From Spirodela intermedia (lineage: Eukaryota; Streptophyta; Magnoliopsida; Alismatales; Araceae), in the NCBI GenBank assembly GCA_902729315.2, contig LR746269.1, positions 1,782,501 to 1,846,500 on the forward strand: a stretch of 64,000 bases of DNA, written 5' to 3'. Both the position numbers and the translations under genes were made by a program. The notes beneath the pieces were generated by a model that ran no database searches, had not been told where the DNA came from, and saw only the letters and a program-made list of their open reading frames with translations. Below are positions 31,265-43,007 of this stretch, piece after piece (the first letter of the stretch is position 1; each line of letters begins with the position of its first letter).

Positions 31265-32580
31265 TCTGGTTGTTGTTTTAAGAAGTAATCAATTTTAGAA
31301 TTTATTAAAAATAAATCTCTAAAAATTATACTTTCGATTATTTATAATGCATTGTGGATTTGGGTCGATCCATAGAGAAAATTTGGTATTATGTGATGCA
31401 CAAATATTTTCTATTAAGTGTTTGGGTGAAGTTAAAGACACAAAAAGGAATGAAAGAGGAAAGTAGACTTAAAAACTTTTCTAGATCTTTCACAAACTCA
31501 AAATCAGAGGAATAAAAGAAAAAAATATACAATAAATATTATAAATCTGTGAAAAATTGTAGAGGTAAAAACACCTCCACCAACAGCTATGTTTGAGAGG
31601 GAATCCTAGATTGTATTGACAACTGTAGAAAATACATAGTCAGTGTGTTAGAATTCGGTGAGTGTTGAAAATCTCATGGAGTCTACTATTTGCAAGATTC
31701 ATAATGAAAAAGAAATACAAAACTAAACATGTGTAGAAACTAAAACACCCAATTCGAAGCCTAAGAGTGTGGATGTTATTGTTACTGTGCTTGACTCCTC
31801 TTTTGCCTATCACACAGTAAGAGAGCTTGCAACCACTGTTGTTGCTACTATTGTCGAGAGCGTATTATAGTCACTATCACCGCTACTGCCATGCCCATCT
31901 CCTTCTTTGGCTATCATGCCAAATAGGAGTTTGCAGCCACTACCGCTGTCGCCACCACTACTGTTGTCATTGTCGCGGTGCTCGTCTCCTCCTTTACATG
32001 TCATGTAAAACAGGAGTTTGCAGCCACGCCACCATCAATGTTGTCACTATCATCGTCATCGTGGTTGTCACTATCGTGATTTTCCATTCTTCCACTCATC
32101 GCCCTCCTCCGTCTTCTCTTCGCGAGCCCTAATTTCTACTGATTGTGCGTGCTTCTCCCCTTTTCTCTCTCCTCTCTCTCCCTTTAAATACCTCCCATTA
32201 GAATGGGCTGGTATGCGGCCTAATAGTGAGCCGACTATAATGGGTTTGTTAGTCAACTCATTAAACACTTCAAAAATACAGAGAATCTATTTAAAATTTA
32301 AATTACCTTTCTTCCAATTTCTCTGCATGTAAATATATTTTTTCTATCTAATAGAATATCTAGTGTTGCATAAAAAAAACCTTTTGATTCAATAGAATAT
32401 GCATGTTACAAAATATATAGAAATTAATACTTTTTTATGTAATTCAGTAAATAATATAAATTCACATAAAAAACATGTTTACATTGAATGTATGCTTTCA
32501 TTAAGACATTTAAACTATAATCATATCAAATATACATATCCTATCATATAATATTGAGGTTTTATCAATGTTGATAAAAA
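31265..32580. mobile_element. Insertion in intron 7 of the GGH pseudogene
   Basis: Pseudogene sequence matching intron 7 of intact GGH (40742-41069) stops near 31260 and resumes by about 32680. The intervening block has a GGGTCGATCCATAG motif (31363) like the one in the 22415-24315 insert, and a GC-richer tandem-repeat block (31800-32070). Probably an LTR-type element; ends not resolved. Confidence 0.55.
31800..32070. repeat. Imperfect tandem repeat, about 90-100 bp unit
   Basis: Three copies of a block with a CTCCTCTTT or CTCCTTCTTT lead, a TATCA or GTCAT core and a GAGTTTGCAGCCAC or GAGCTTGCAACCAC end, starting near 31797, 31899 and 31987, each followed by CACCACTACTGTTGT-like sequence. 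It lies within the 31265-32580 insertion. Confidence 0.65.
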
Positions 32581-33071
32581 ATGTTGATCTTGTGGTAGTA
32601 AAACTCTAGAATCCTCGAGATTTAAATCCCAATTGGGATAAATTTGAGGGATTTTCTCAAATTGATGGTGCCAAAGCTTGTCCAAGTCATACCCACTCTC
32701 TAGAAAAGTTCCAAAAATCCTCAAATAGTTAAAAGTGCCAATTAGGATAACTGGTGCTTTCTCCTATAAAACCCAATGAAACATCTCCAAAATTTCAAGT
32801 GAAAGTCAAATACTACCAAATGGTTCAGAGCGTTATAATTGACTTCAGCTAGCCTCAACATCACCCTTCTAAACTTTTCACTTCAACCTTGTTTAAACAA
32901 AAGAATGCCTTCGAGTGGGGTGTGTCTACGATTCCTCATAGTGAAGATGCAGTCCAAGTGACCCAACACATGCCAATTACTTCATCAAGTCAACAACTCT
33001 TTTAGCTATCCAAAAAAAATATTCTCTGCTCTTCCTTCATCTTCTCCAAGATTTCCAACTCCTGATCATAT

Positions 33072-33178
<107 letters not shown>

Positions 33179-33406
33179 AAATGGGTGCAGTGAGGCAAGG
33201 AAGTCCTCAAACATGCCACTGGCCAGACATGTGTTGGCCAACTTAATTTACAACTTCAGCCCAACTTGTGGGAAAGCAGAGCAAAATCCATCCTAATTTG
33301 GATAATAGTTTTCTTAAATTCTTTGGGAATTTCAACCCCTAATCAGTCTATGAGCACATCTTTGTTCTTGTCACAATAAAAAATGAGTATTATTCTTGTA
33401 AGGTGA

Positions 33407-35147
33407 CATGACTTAGTCGTTGTATAGTAAACACGTAAATTTAAAATTTATAAAACTAGAAAATATCAATTTTAAGATATTTAGAAGTATTTTTGAACAA
33501 ATCTATCAATTATAATTTAATAAAAGTTTCAAAAATAGTGCAAATTTTCCAAGTCAATCATAGGGATGTAATATAATATCGGGTAATTATTTAGAATTTT
33601 TCTCAAAAAAATAATTTTTTATAAATTTTAGATTTAGAAATAAAAATAAAATATATTTAAAATTCGAAAAAAAGAGAAATAAGGGTGCAGACGTCAAGAT
33701 GACGTCAGCACTCGATGAATGCGAATTAGACAGAAACAGAGTTTCACTCGGTGATTCTTACGTAAGTGATTACAAATGATTTAATTGATCAAATTAAGAT
33801 TTGTAAAAGTCGATAGAATTATCATTGAATGAAGAATAATTTAGTAAATTTAAATCACACAAATTATCATTGAATGAAGTGAAAATTAAGTTGAGAGTAT
33901 GAAAACAAAATTCTAACATCGCAGCGGCGATGCATTGGCGATGCACCAGAATCTTGAGTATTCAAGAGAATCATCATGTAGTGTTTATGACCTTGAAGGC
34001 TCTCCTTAGATAAGGACGACATGGGTAATTTCTAGATTTTCTTTTTAAGTTTAGAGATCAATAAAATGGGTCGTCGAATCATCTCTAGTGGCTGTCACTC
34101 AGCACAATAGAAAAACGGCGACTTTGCGGCTCTCTAGTGACTATCACCCGATGGAGAAGAGCTGAATGGAGGTGGGGCACGTGTTAGGGAGCTTCATCCT
34201 TAGGTCTGCCCAACAAGAGGAGGCTCTTCATTGCATCCAGTACACTCTTAGGAGGTCGTTACTCATCTCTCGGCATATCATCTTCTTCCCGACGATGGCT
34301 TATTCGTCGATCAATCAGAGATGTTTTACTCAATAGATTTGTGATCATTTTATTACAAATCGTTCAGCAATTTTAGTTATAATGTTCCGCGAATCGTATT
34401 GACGAAATTTTTACTAATGATCGACTGATTCTTACGGCTTAATCCTTCACATGTGATATGTAAAAAAATTACGATTTAATTATATAAAAAATATGAGTTT
34501 TGGCTCTAGTAGGATTCGAATCTACATCGATCACCCACCTACATGAGAGAGATTGAAATAAGTACTCTAATACCTATATAAAGTGATGTCATTATAAGTA
34601 TATCTCTGTTATAACTAAGTAGTATTTTAGATATTAAAATAAATGAAATCATTCCAAAGAAGGTGTGACATGGGTTTAATCCCACATCGGTTGTATGCCA
34701 AAGTTTTGGGTGAATATATAATAATATCACATTTCCAAGTAATTAATCTTTTTCTCCCACATGTACAACCACTCCTTGCCTCACAACCGACTGGCCACTA
34801 GTGACGTGGAAGGGAAGTAACGCACATGTGCCTCCATCAGTTCATAGCCACTCAAGCCCTTACTCGTGGCTCCCCCCGACTACACTTTCGACTCACTTGC
34901 AGACTTAGTTGGCCAGCATGTCATTCTCTTTTTTTATATTTTAATGTTAATTTTTTTCTTCATTTATCTCAAAAATAGAACTAGAAAAATCTTATAAATT
35001 CATATATAATTATATAATTAGCCAAAAATTCACATTAATCAACTAAAAACTAATTTTTATAATTTAACATAATTATAAATCTATTTATCATGAGTTAAGG
35101 CTAAAATTATATTATTTATTAATTATTAACTCATGATAATGAAAACT
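33407..35147 (-). mobile_element. Non-coding element, copy B, in intron 9 of the GGH pseudogene
   Basis: Reverse-complement relative of copy A (25169-26866). On the minus strand it starts TGTGATAAG and ends GACTAAGTCATGTCA. Pseudogene intron 9 sequence continues on both sides. The GGGTTTAATCCCACATCGG motif (34673) is typical of plant LTR-derived repeats. No protein domain seen. Confidence 0.7.
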
Positions 35148-35345
35148 TATCACAGGAATTACTCATAAAGTTATATTCTTAGTGGTTGTAGTGAAGTAAG
35201 AAAGAGTATGATGAGGTCTACATCTACTCTCAATCTTTAGTGGCCGCTCCTCTACCTAAAGTGGTGTTCGGTCATTGAATAAAAGGGAGAATGAATAAAG
35301 GTCTCTCTCTCTCTCACACACACACACACATTTTTAGAATTATGT

Positions 35346-35440
35346 ATTAAGCTATGAGTTTTGTCACTTATTTTGTATATTATAATAGGTAATCTAGATA
35401 ACAACTCTTGTGTTTATGTATTTTTGTATCTTCTATTGCC
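35346..35440 (+). repeat. Direct repeat copy 2 flanking the GGH pseudogene
   Basis: Partner of 19040-19135, lying after a CT/CA microsatellite (35305-35330) that follows the pseudogene last exon. It supports a segmental duplication history, at low sequence identity. Confidence 0.45.
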
Positions 35441-36455
35441 TTAGCAATTAGGAGGGGCTTGTTTCAAAATTCTACCATGTATTGAGATTTTTCTAAACTT
35501 GGGTATAAATGCACTGATTTGATGTTGTATGGACACATTATAACATTTAGGCAGATTGGCATCACTTTCTTAAGTAGGAGGATCCAATAGAAGTTTACCA
35601 CCTGGCAAGCCCTATTGGTTTCTAAGCAAGAGGAACCACATGACAAGAGGAACCAAGTGGATCTAGTGCATATCCAACTGATGAAGATTACTATGGGCGA
35701 GAAAATATTAAATCAGTTAAACAAGTAGCCCTTAGAGTATGAAAGTGAATATTTAAAAGAAAAATATGTACTTTTGGATTGATAACATGTCAATTAAGTT
35801 TTTCAACGACCCATTCAAACAAGCAGCTATTCATCTACATCCCAATACCTTCCTTACTTATGGGAAAATCTTTACCAAGAAAAGCAATTTACCAATTGTT
35901 ATGGATTAAAATTCAGAAGCTTTTTCTTCATCAAGGGGTTTAAGGATCCTAAAGAAATGGACTCCATGGCTTGGCCAATTAGAGCAGAACAAAAGTCAAG
36001 CTAGGGAGGACATTCAAGAAACAAGTGTTTTCTTAGAGTTAAGAACTACTGGGATCCAAACTTAGAAAATAGTTGGAGAGACAGTAAGTACTTATTTAAC
36101 AAGTGTAAGTCTTCATCGAGGGGATAGAAATTTAGCTTTGCAACCATCTACTTTGCCACTAATCTTTCAGATCAAATCTTCAAAATAATGTTGTTTTAAA
36201 ATTCCTTTGTAAATAGGAAATCCCATGTATTTGAAAGGTAGTGATCCTTGTTGGAAATAAGTATAAATTCGCATTATCCATGACATTCTAAGACTGGTTT
36301 TTCATTCTGAACACGTCTTCTTGGGATGAACAAGATTAAAAGAATATCAAAAGCTTAACCATTTTATTGTAGATAAAGAAACTTCGCGCGGAAAATCTTC
36401 TTCCTTTCGTTAAGGGGACAACTCCTTACTGCAAAAGGGACAATCGTCGTCCTTA

Positions 36456-36493
<38 letters not shown>

Positions 36494-36645
36494 TTGAATC
36501 ATCACTTAAGCAGACAATTCAAGCTGGCCAATTTGGTATTGCTCCGACTGACCAGTTGCCTACTGCCGCGCGGCGGATGCTCAGTTGCCTGCCACCCCCA
36601 ATCACTTCTTCATCCACCACTACCAACTCCGCGCAACAGTAGCTG
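35441..36645. other. Spacer and promoter of the intact GGH gene
   Basis: No gene recognised. The 35460-36300 part looks like old repeat sequence of unknown family. A (CT)n tract at 36458-36488 lies about 160 bp before the ATG, in the likely promoter or leader. No TATA box is convincing. Confidence 0.5.
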
Positions 36646-39600
36646 ATGATGGGTCGCTCCGGGCCATGGAGCTGGCTCTGTTTTTCCCTGCTCGTTGTCG
36701 GCTCATTCAAGGTCCTAGATGTCGCCGCCGCCGCCCAGTCCATCGTCTTCTCCGGTCGAGCTGCAGGAGAAGAGAAGCTGCTGCAGGGTGGGCAAAAGAA
36801 GTCCGAGTGCCCCTTTCCGGACCCTTCTCTATACTACCGGCCAGTCATCGGGATACTCAGCCATCCTGGCGACGGCGCATCTGGGAGGCTCAGTAATGCC
36901 ACCGATGCCTCCTACATAGCCGCCTCGTACGTCAAGTTCGTCGAATCCGCCGGCGCTCGAGTTATCCCTCTCATCTTCAACGAGCCCAGGGAGATCATCT
37001 ATGAAGTGGGTTTACTCGTCTCTGTTCCCTGTCTCTTCTCTCTTAGCCCTCACTTCTCTGACGTTGTTTAGTGTTCCGTGTTCTCATAAATGACAGAAGC
37101 TTAAACTGGTTAATGGGGTGTTATTTACGGGAGGATGGGCAAAAAGGGGTCTATATTACGATACTGCACAGGATATACTCCAGGCATGCGATCTAACGCC
37201 ACTATAACAATGCTGATCAGCTTCAATGACTTTCTGTTGCTTTTATTTGACAAATGTGTTTACTAATTTTCGCCGCCTCAGAAAGTATTGGAGATGAATG
37301 ATGCAGGGAAGCATTTTCCACTCTTTGCAATCTGCCTAGGTTTTGAGATTGTGAGCATCATGATAAGCAAGGTAACACTTCCTTCATAGTATTTTTGGGT
37401 TTCTGTGAAACATGGGCCTTTTTATCCGTTTGTGTTACTCTTCCTTTGGTTTTTTCCATCTTTCCATCTTCAATGTCCAGCGTTATTTCCTTGGAAAACA
37501 TGCCTTGGTAGGTTATAGGGGTAGAAATCCTAGCTATTCTTTGGTGAAACAATATTTCTAGTTCACAAAGTTGTCCAATTTATTTATCATAAAATCGAGG
37601 GAAAAAAAGGTATTGTACAAGGATGGATTCTTCTATGCAATCTCGCAAGTCCCTCATCTTCCTGGTCCGTAATCATGATTTTAATCTAGACAACGATTCC
37701 CGCAAATTTAATGAATAAAATGCTATTCTGCGCTCAAGTATCATGAAACGGAGGGGAAAATGTGTAGTATGATATCTCCTTTCTCTAGTGTGTAAGCTCT
37801 CCCCAGTCTTCCTGCTGTATCATCGTTGTTTTAAATTTACAACTAATCGCTATGTTTATCCTAGGTTACTGGATTTCCTTGTGAAACAAAAATTTTGGAA
37901 ATAAATTTGTTCAATCATAGTCACAAATCTCAGTTTCTGTGCAAATACAGACCACATATGGACGGAATAGGGCTCTATAATTATTTCTAAGTACATTTCA
38001 TATGTTCTTTAACGTTCTCTAATGATCCAAACGATTTTTAGAATGCATGAGTAAGTTTGATGGAAAATATTTGCGCATTAGTTGGCCTTTGTTGCAGCCA
38101 TCTGAACCTAATTTAGGGGACGGATTTGTTCCTTTTTTTTTTTCATTATCATAAAATGTATACTAAAACTGTTGTGCAGCCCTCTCCTTCACTAAATTAA
38201 AATTTAATACTTTCCAAGAGTCCTTTTAAGATACTACCAAATGATCCCGTGCAGAATAATCATTGTATTCCTACTCGTGTCTACTCTTTTTTTTTCCTTC
38301 TTTTTCTATTTTTAATGTACTTACGTTTCATCACTCCTGTTTTAGGACGAGGATATTCTTGAACATTTTAGTGGGACAAATCAAGCTTCAACACTTACAT
38401 TTGCCGAAGATATGGCATTTCAAGGAACTATTTTTCAAAGGTATTTGATTTAAAATTAATGGATAGTTTTCATGCATCTATGTTTTTCATTTCGGCATAT
38501 TCTACGTTTGGAGTGTAAGACTCACTTAAGCATTTGCATCCATCGTTTTTCCCAGCAGCCGCAATTATCCGTTTGCATGATAAGTGTATTATTTTTTAAT
38601 TTGTCTACCTGCAAAAATTCAGATAATTTTTGGGTGAATACTGTCTCTTGATTGATTCATAAATCAAAATGAAAAGGAAACGAAAAAAAAGGATAAAAAA
38701 TATGAAAACGGAAACGAAAAAGTGAAAAAGAAAACATCTTTTCTTCTGCAATAATTCCATGCTTCCTGATCTAATCTCATTCTTTTTTAAGCTCCCAACT
38801 CATTTTCCATCCAATTCTTCATTTTCTCCTCATGTTCTTCCGTCCCTTCTTGATGTAGCTGGTGGTTCAGGTTGAATGGACGCACATGTCTAGATCAACC
38901 CTAATGCAGGTGAATTAAGTTTGAATTGGCCCACTGCTAATTCAGTATCGTGAAATGATTGAACAATTGATCACCAAATTAAATTCAAGTCTTTTAAACA
39001 TGCGACTTAATTGTCATATTCATTGCAGGGATATTATAATAAATATTTTCCCCTGTATAGAAGCTCTCATCCAAAAAAATGATTGGATGTGACTGGTAGG
39101 AGATATCTGTTCTCACTTCAATTTTTTCATGAACCCTGGTCTATGCTTCCACTCTCAACATCAAGAATAAAGTGACAAGGCGCCCCCCTTGGGTCGATTT
39201 AACCCAGAAACTTGTAGTTCCCTCCTCATCATTGAAAAATTGGATCAATCCGAGACAAAAGCTAATATCCCGACAGGATGTCACAAGGGTGTGAGCGACT
39301 TATGTCCTGTGAATCTGGCTACTAACTGGTGATTTGAAACTATATCTTCACATGTGGTCAACATAGTTCCAAAATCCACCTATATAGCATGGCCAGAGAA
39401 CTACCCGAATCCCTCTAAAGAGTATACTAACGTAGAATTACATAAGCACCCAAAAAATCTGGCAAGAGTTTTATATATAGATATATTTCCGTTGCTTCTA
39501 AAATACAAAGCAACAACAATGTGAAGCATTACTCTCACTCACAGAGGGGCCAGGTCGTCCACAAAATCAGTCAAGAAGGTGTGTGAGTCCCAAACGCAAT

Positions 39601-41242
39601 CCAAAAATTAGGAAGACAGGTAGTCCAGTGTCATCCATTAGAGTAAAATCAAAATTAATATGAGTCGAGAATTGGGCTGAAGTTTAAACAATTAATATGC
39701 AGTCCTTGCTAATGAGGAAGTGGGAATAGCACCAAGATTCAGAAACTCAACTCCTCTTACTTGAAGGGCATTTGGCCGATGAATTCGATTTTTAAATATC
39801 AAATTATCATGTAAAAGTGAAAATTGGAATTATTGATCCCTCATTCACATTTCTTTGGTAATTTTTACAGTTCCAGTGGTCTCTGACTGGGTCATGATCG
39901 ACCCTGATTGGTTTGGGTATTAAACTCGATAGGCAACCCTCCAATCCATCAGCCACTTATTTCAGACGGTGATCTTTTTCTGTCATGATTCTTCAATGTT
40001 AGTTGATAAGTAAATTATTATGATAAAAACATCATTTTCTTTCCTTTTTTGGCGCATATGATATTTTTATGGACTATTATTCATTTTCACGCTCTTACTA
40101 CTTTTTATTGATTTATTTCTTTATTTATTTATTTAGGAAAGAGAAAAAATCATGCCCATTCGTTTATTAGGATGTGATTATTTGTATTACTTTTATTACC
40201 ACATCATTTTATGTTAATATCAACAGTATTTCAGATTTCCTCCAAGCTTGCTGGCAAAGTTGAGCAAAGAATGTCTAGTCATGCAGAATCATAAAGTAAG
40301 TTTTGGAGAATTATATATTTCCTTAATTTAATTTCAGATGCATTAATCCCATTTCAATTCGAAAAGGTTCTCTGTGGTTTCAATTCCAATAGTCTGCAAT
40401 TTAAATTTGTCCTCTCTTTTTTTTTTTAGTCGATTATATTTTTTATGTGCCAGATAATATACCCTGACCTGCTCATCTTTCTCATTCTTAACGAACGATC
40501 AGTACGGTATATCACCCGGAAGGTTCCAACAAAATCCCGATTTATCTAGTTTCTTCAAGATCTTGACCACCAGCACAGATGATGAGGGCCAGGTAAACCA
40601 GAATGCACCTTACTTAGGGTTATGAGAATCGCCTTGTGATCCTAATGTGGCCCATCATTGGGCAACTTCTTGCACCAGGTTTATGTGTCCACTGTACAAG
40701 CGCATGGCTATCCAATCACCGGCTTCCAGTGGCATCCCGAGGTACCAGTGACATCTGATTCTGTTCATCTATAAATGAGTTCAAGATCAGAGATCCTGGA
40801 AGGCATTGAAAGCTCCAAAATCCTCAAAATATCCCACTTTGGGAAATTTCTCTCACTGATCTTAATGTCTCTACTTGATGAGAAGGTGCTTGTCCAAGCA
40901 CCAAAGATTCTCGAAAGGTTTAGACCCGGATTGAGATGACCGGTGCCTAATCCAGCAAAAACCAGTGAAAGTCAAATGCTGCCAGATGGTTGCTGGAGCT
41001 CGATAGTTTGACTTGAGCTGGCCTCGATACTATCCTTCTGAACTTTTGACTTCAACTTTGTTTAAACAGAAGAACGCCTTCGAGTGGGGCGTCTCAGCGA
41101 TTCCTCACAGTGAAGATGCAGTCCAAGTGACCCAACACGCCGCCAATTACTTCATCAGGTCCTCAGCAGCTCTCTTAGCTATCCAAAAAAATTGTTCTCT
41201 GCTCTTCCTTCATCTTCTCCAAGATTTCCAGCTCCTGATCAT

Positions 41243-41341
<99 letters not shown>

Positions 41342-41663
41342 TTCGCTCTCTAAATGGGTGCAGTGAGGCGAGGAAGTCCTCAAACAGGCCACCGGCTGGA
41401 CAGGTGCTGGCCAATCTGATCTACAACTTCAGGGCGACCTACTGCGGGAAAGCAGGGTAAGACCCATCACTGTTTGGATAATATTTGTCTTAAATTCTTT
41501 GAGAAATTCGACCCAAAACCAGTCTATGACCGCATCTTTGTTCTTATTGGGATGGCATATTTGTTCTTGCATTAGTTTCATGTGGGGATTGCTCATAAAG
41601 TTCTGATCTTGGTGCTGGTTGCGAGGCAGGAAGGGGTACGACGAGGTCTATATCTTCTCCTAA
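36646..41663 (+). CDS. GGH: Gamma-glutamyl hydrolase (folate/antifolate polyglutamate hydrolase)
   Basis: Class I glutamine-amidotransferase-fold peptidase that trims the polyglutamate tail of folates, in plants mainly in the vacuole. Ten exons, 36646-37005, 37097-37183, 37282-37371, 38346-38440, 40235-40295, 40503-40592, 40679-40741, 41070-41158, 41364-41456 and 41630-41663, give 353 residues, the usual plant length. An N-terminal hydrophobic signal peptide (LCFSLLVVGSF) precedes RPVIGILSHPGDG. Catalytic Cys167 lies in AICLGFE and His280 in GFQWHPEKN. LVNGVLFTGGWAKRGLYY and NAFEWGVSAIPHSEDAVQVTQ are family motifs. All introns are GT-AG except intron 2, which uses a GC donor (CAG|GCATGC). ATG codons at 36646 and 36649 are adjacent, so the first residue is ambiguous. 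Intron 8 contains a 100-bp CT array. A decayed copy lies upstream. No fault seen. Confidence 0.95.
41246..41345. repeat. (CT)n array in GGH intron 8
   Basis: About 100 bp of nearly pure CT dinucleotide, ending just before the acceptor of exon 9. It may serve as an extended polypyrimidine tract. Confidence 0.9.
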
Positions 41664-41732
41664 TCGCCGGCGGCCGCTCCTCTTCCCAGAGCAGATGCTC
41701 GGCCATTGAAATAAATGGGAGATTGAATGAAC

Positions 41733-42110
<378 letters not shown>

Positions 42111-42212
42111 AAGCATAGGCGCATTGCAAATAGTACAGTGATTTATTGCTGCGACCGAGTAAAGAAGTTTATCTTCACCGTCGCTGGAAAAGATGGAGGG
42201 CCCCCTCTCCTC

Positions 42213-43007
42213 CTAGCGGGAGGGCGGCGGCGATGGATCCATCTCCAGCCAGAGCTGCCGGAAGACCCTCACGATGACGTCGTGGTACTCGTCGGCATTC
42301 AGCGCCAGGTAGCAAGCCAGCAGCCCCTCCAGCTCCTCCGCTCTCCCCATCCCGTTCCTCTCGATCATCTCCACCATCGACTCCCTGAAATCCCTCTGCG
42401 GATCCCTCGATCTCTTCACCACCGCAAAGCCCTCCAAGCTCCTCCTCCCCTTCTCCACCGGAGGAGGAGAATAAGAAAAAGAAGAAGAACAGATCCTCCG
42501 GCGGCGGCGGAGAGCTGTCTTCTCCGGCGGGGAGAGAGGCTCCACTCTGCAACTTCGGCAAGACAGCAACGGGGGAAAATCCGGCTCTCCCCACCCCACG
42601 TCGAACCTGGCGGAGCCTAGCAAGAGCTCCCGCTGCCCTCTGCTCCGCCCGAAGCGACGCACGTCGTCGGCGGTCGCGCAGGAATGCCGCCGGGGGGCCT
42701 CCTCCTCCTCCGCCGCCACTGCTGCCTCCTCCCGCCGCCGGCCTACCAGGCGGTGGAAGATCGCCGGAGGGACGAACGAGTGAAACTCCGGCGACCGGGG
42801 CTTCTGCTTGGTCTCCGGGAGGTCACCTGCCGGAGATGGGTTCTTGCTGGACTTCGCCGACTTGAGCTTGGAGACCCACGACAGCGGAAGCAGCCGGAAG
42901 AGAGAGAAACCGCTGGACAAGGAGGAGTCTTCTTCCTCCTGCTTCTGCTTCTGCTTCTGCTTCTGCTTCTGCTTCTGCTTCTGCTTCCGCCGCCTGACCC
43001 ATTTCAT
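42213..43007 (-). CDS. OFP: OVATE family protein (transcriptional repressor), OFP5-like
   Basis: Plant-specific repressor that binds BELL/KNOX homeodomain and TRM partners and affects organ shape and cell-wall programmes. Intronless frame of 264 residues. N-terminus [10 protein letters not shown], a Lys-Gln repeat (from a hexanucleotide array), then [11 protein letters not shown], a short motif seen in OFP5-like members. A low-complexity, Arg/Glu-rich middle follows. The C-terminal OVATE domain spans about residues 190-258 and includes [42 protein letters not shown] and FRQLW. Start is the first ATG after the TATA-like element at 43199-43205. Divergent from the U-box gene at 45740. The OVATE assignment is firm; the subgroup is less sure. 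Confidence 0.92.
   Translation of the reverse strand: MKWVRRRKQKQKQKQKQKQKQKQEEEDSSLSSGFSLFRLLPLSWVSKLKSAKSSKNPSPAGDLPETKQKPRSPEFHSFVPPAIFHRLVGRRREEAAVAAEEEEAPRRHSCATADDVRRFGRSRGQRELLLGSARFDVGWGEPDFPPLLSCRSCRVEPLSPPEKTALRRRRRICSSSFSYSPPPVEKGRRSLEGFAVVKRSRDPQRDFRESMVEMIERNGMGRAEELEGLLACYLALNADEYHDVIVRVFRQLWLEMDPSPPPSR
42939..42986 (-). repeat. Coding hexanucleotide repeat in the OVATE gene
   Basis: About eight GCTTCT units on the plus strand, read on the minus strand as alternating Lys-Gln codons near the protein N-terminus. Length changes in whole units would keep frame. Confidence 0.9.

Noticed and set aside
35460-36000. Possible LINE reverse transcriptase remnant
   Set aside because: A few residues look suggestive on the minus strand, but no RT motif could be read with confidence.
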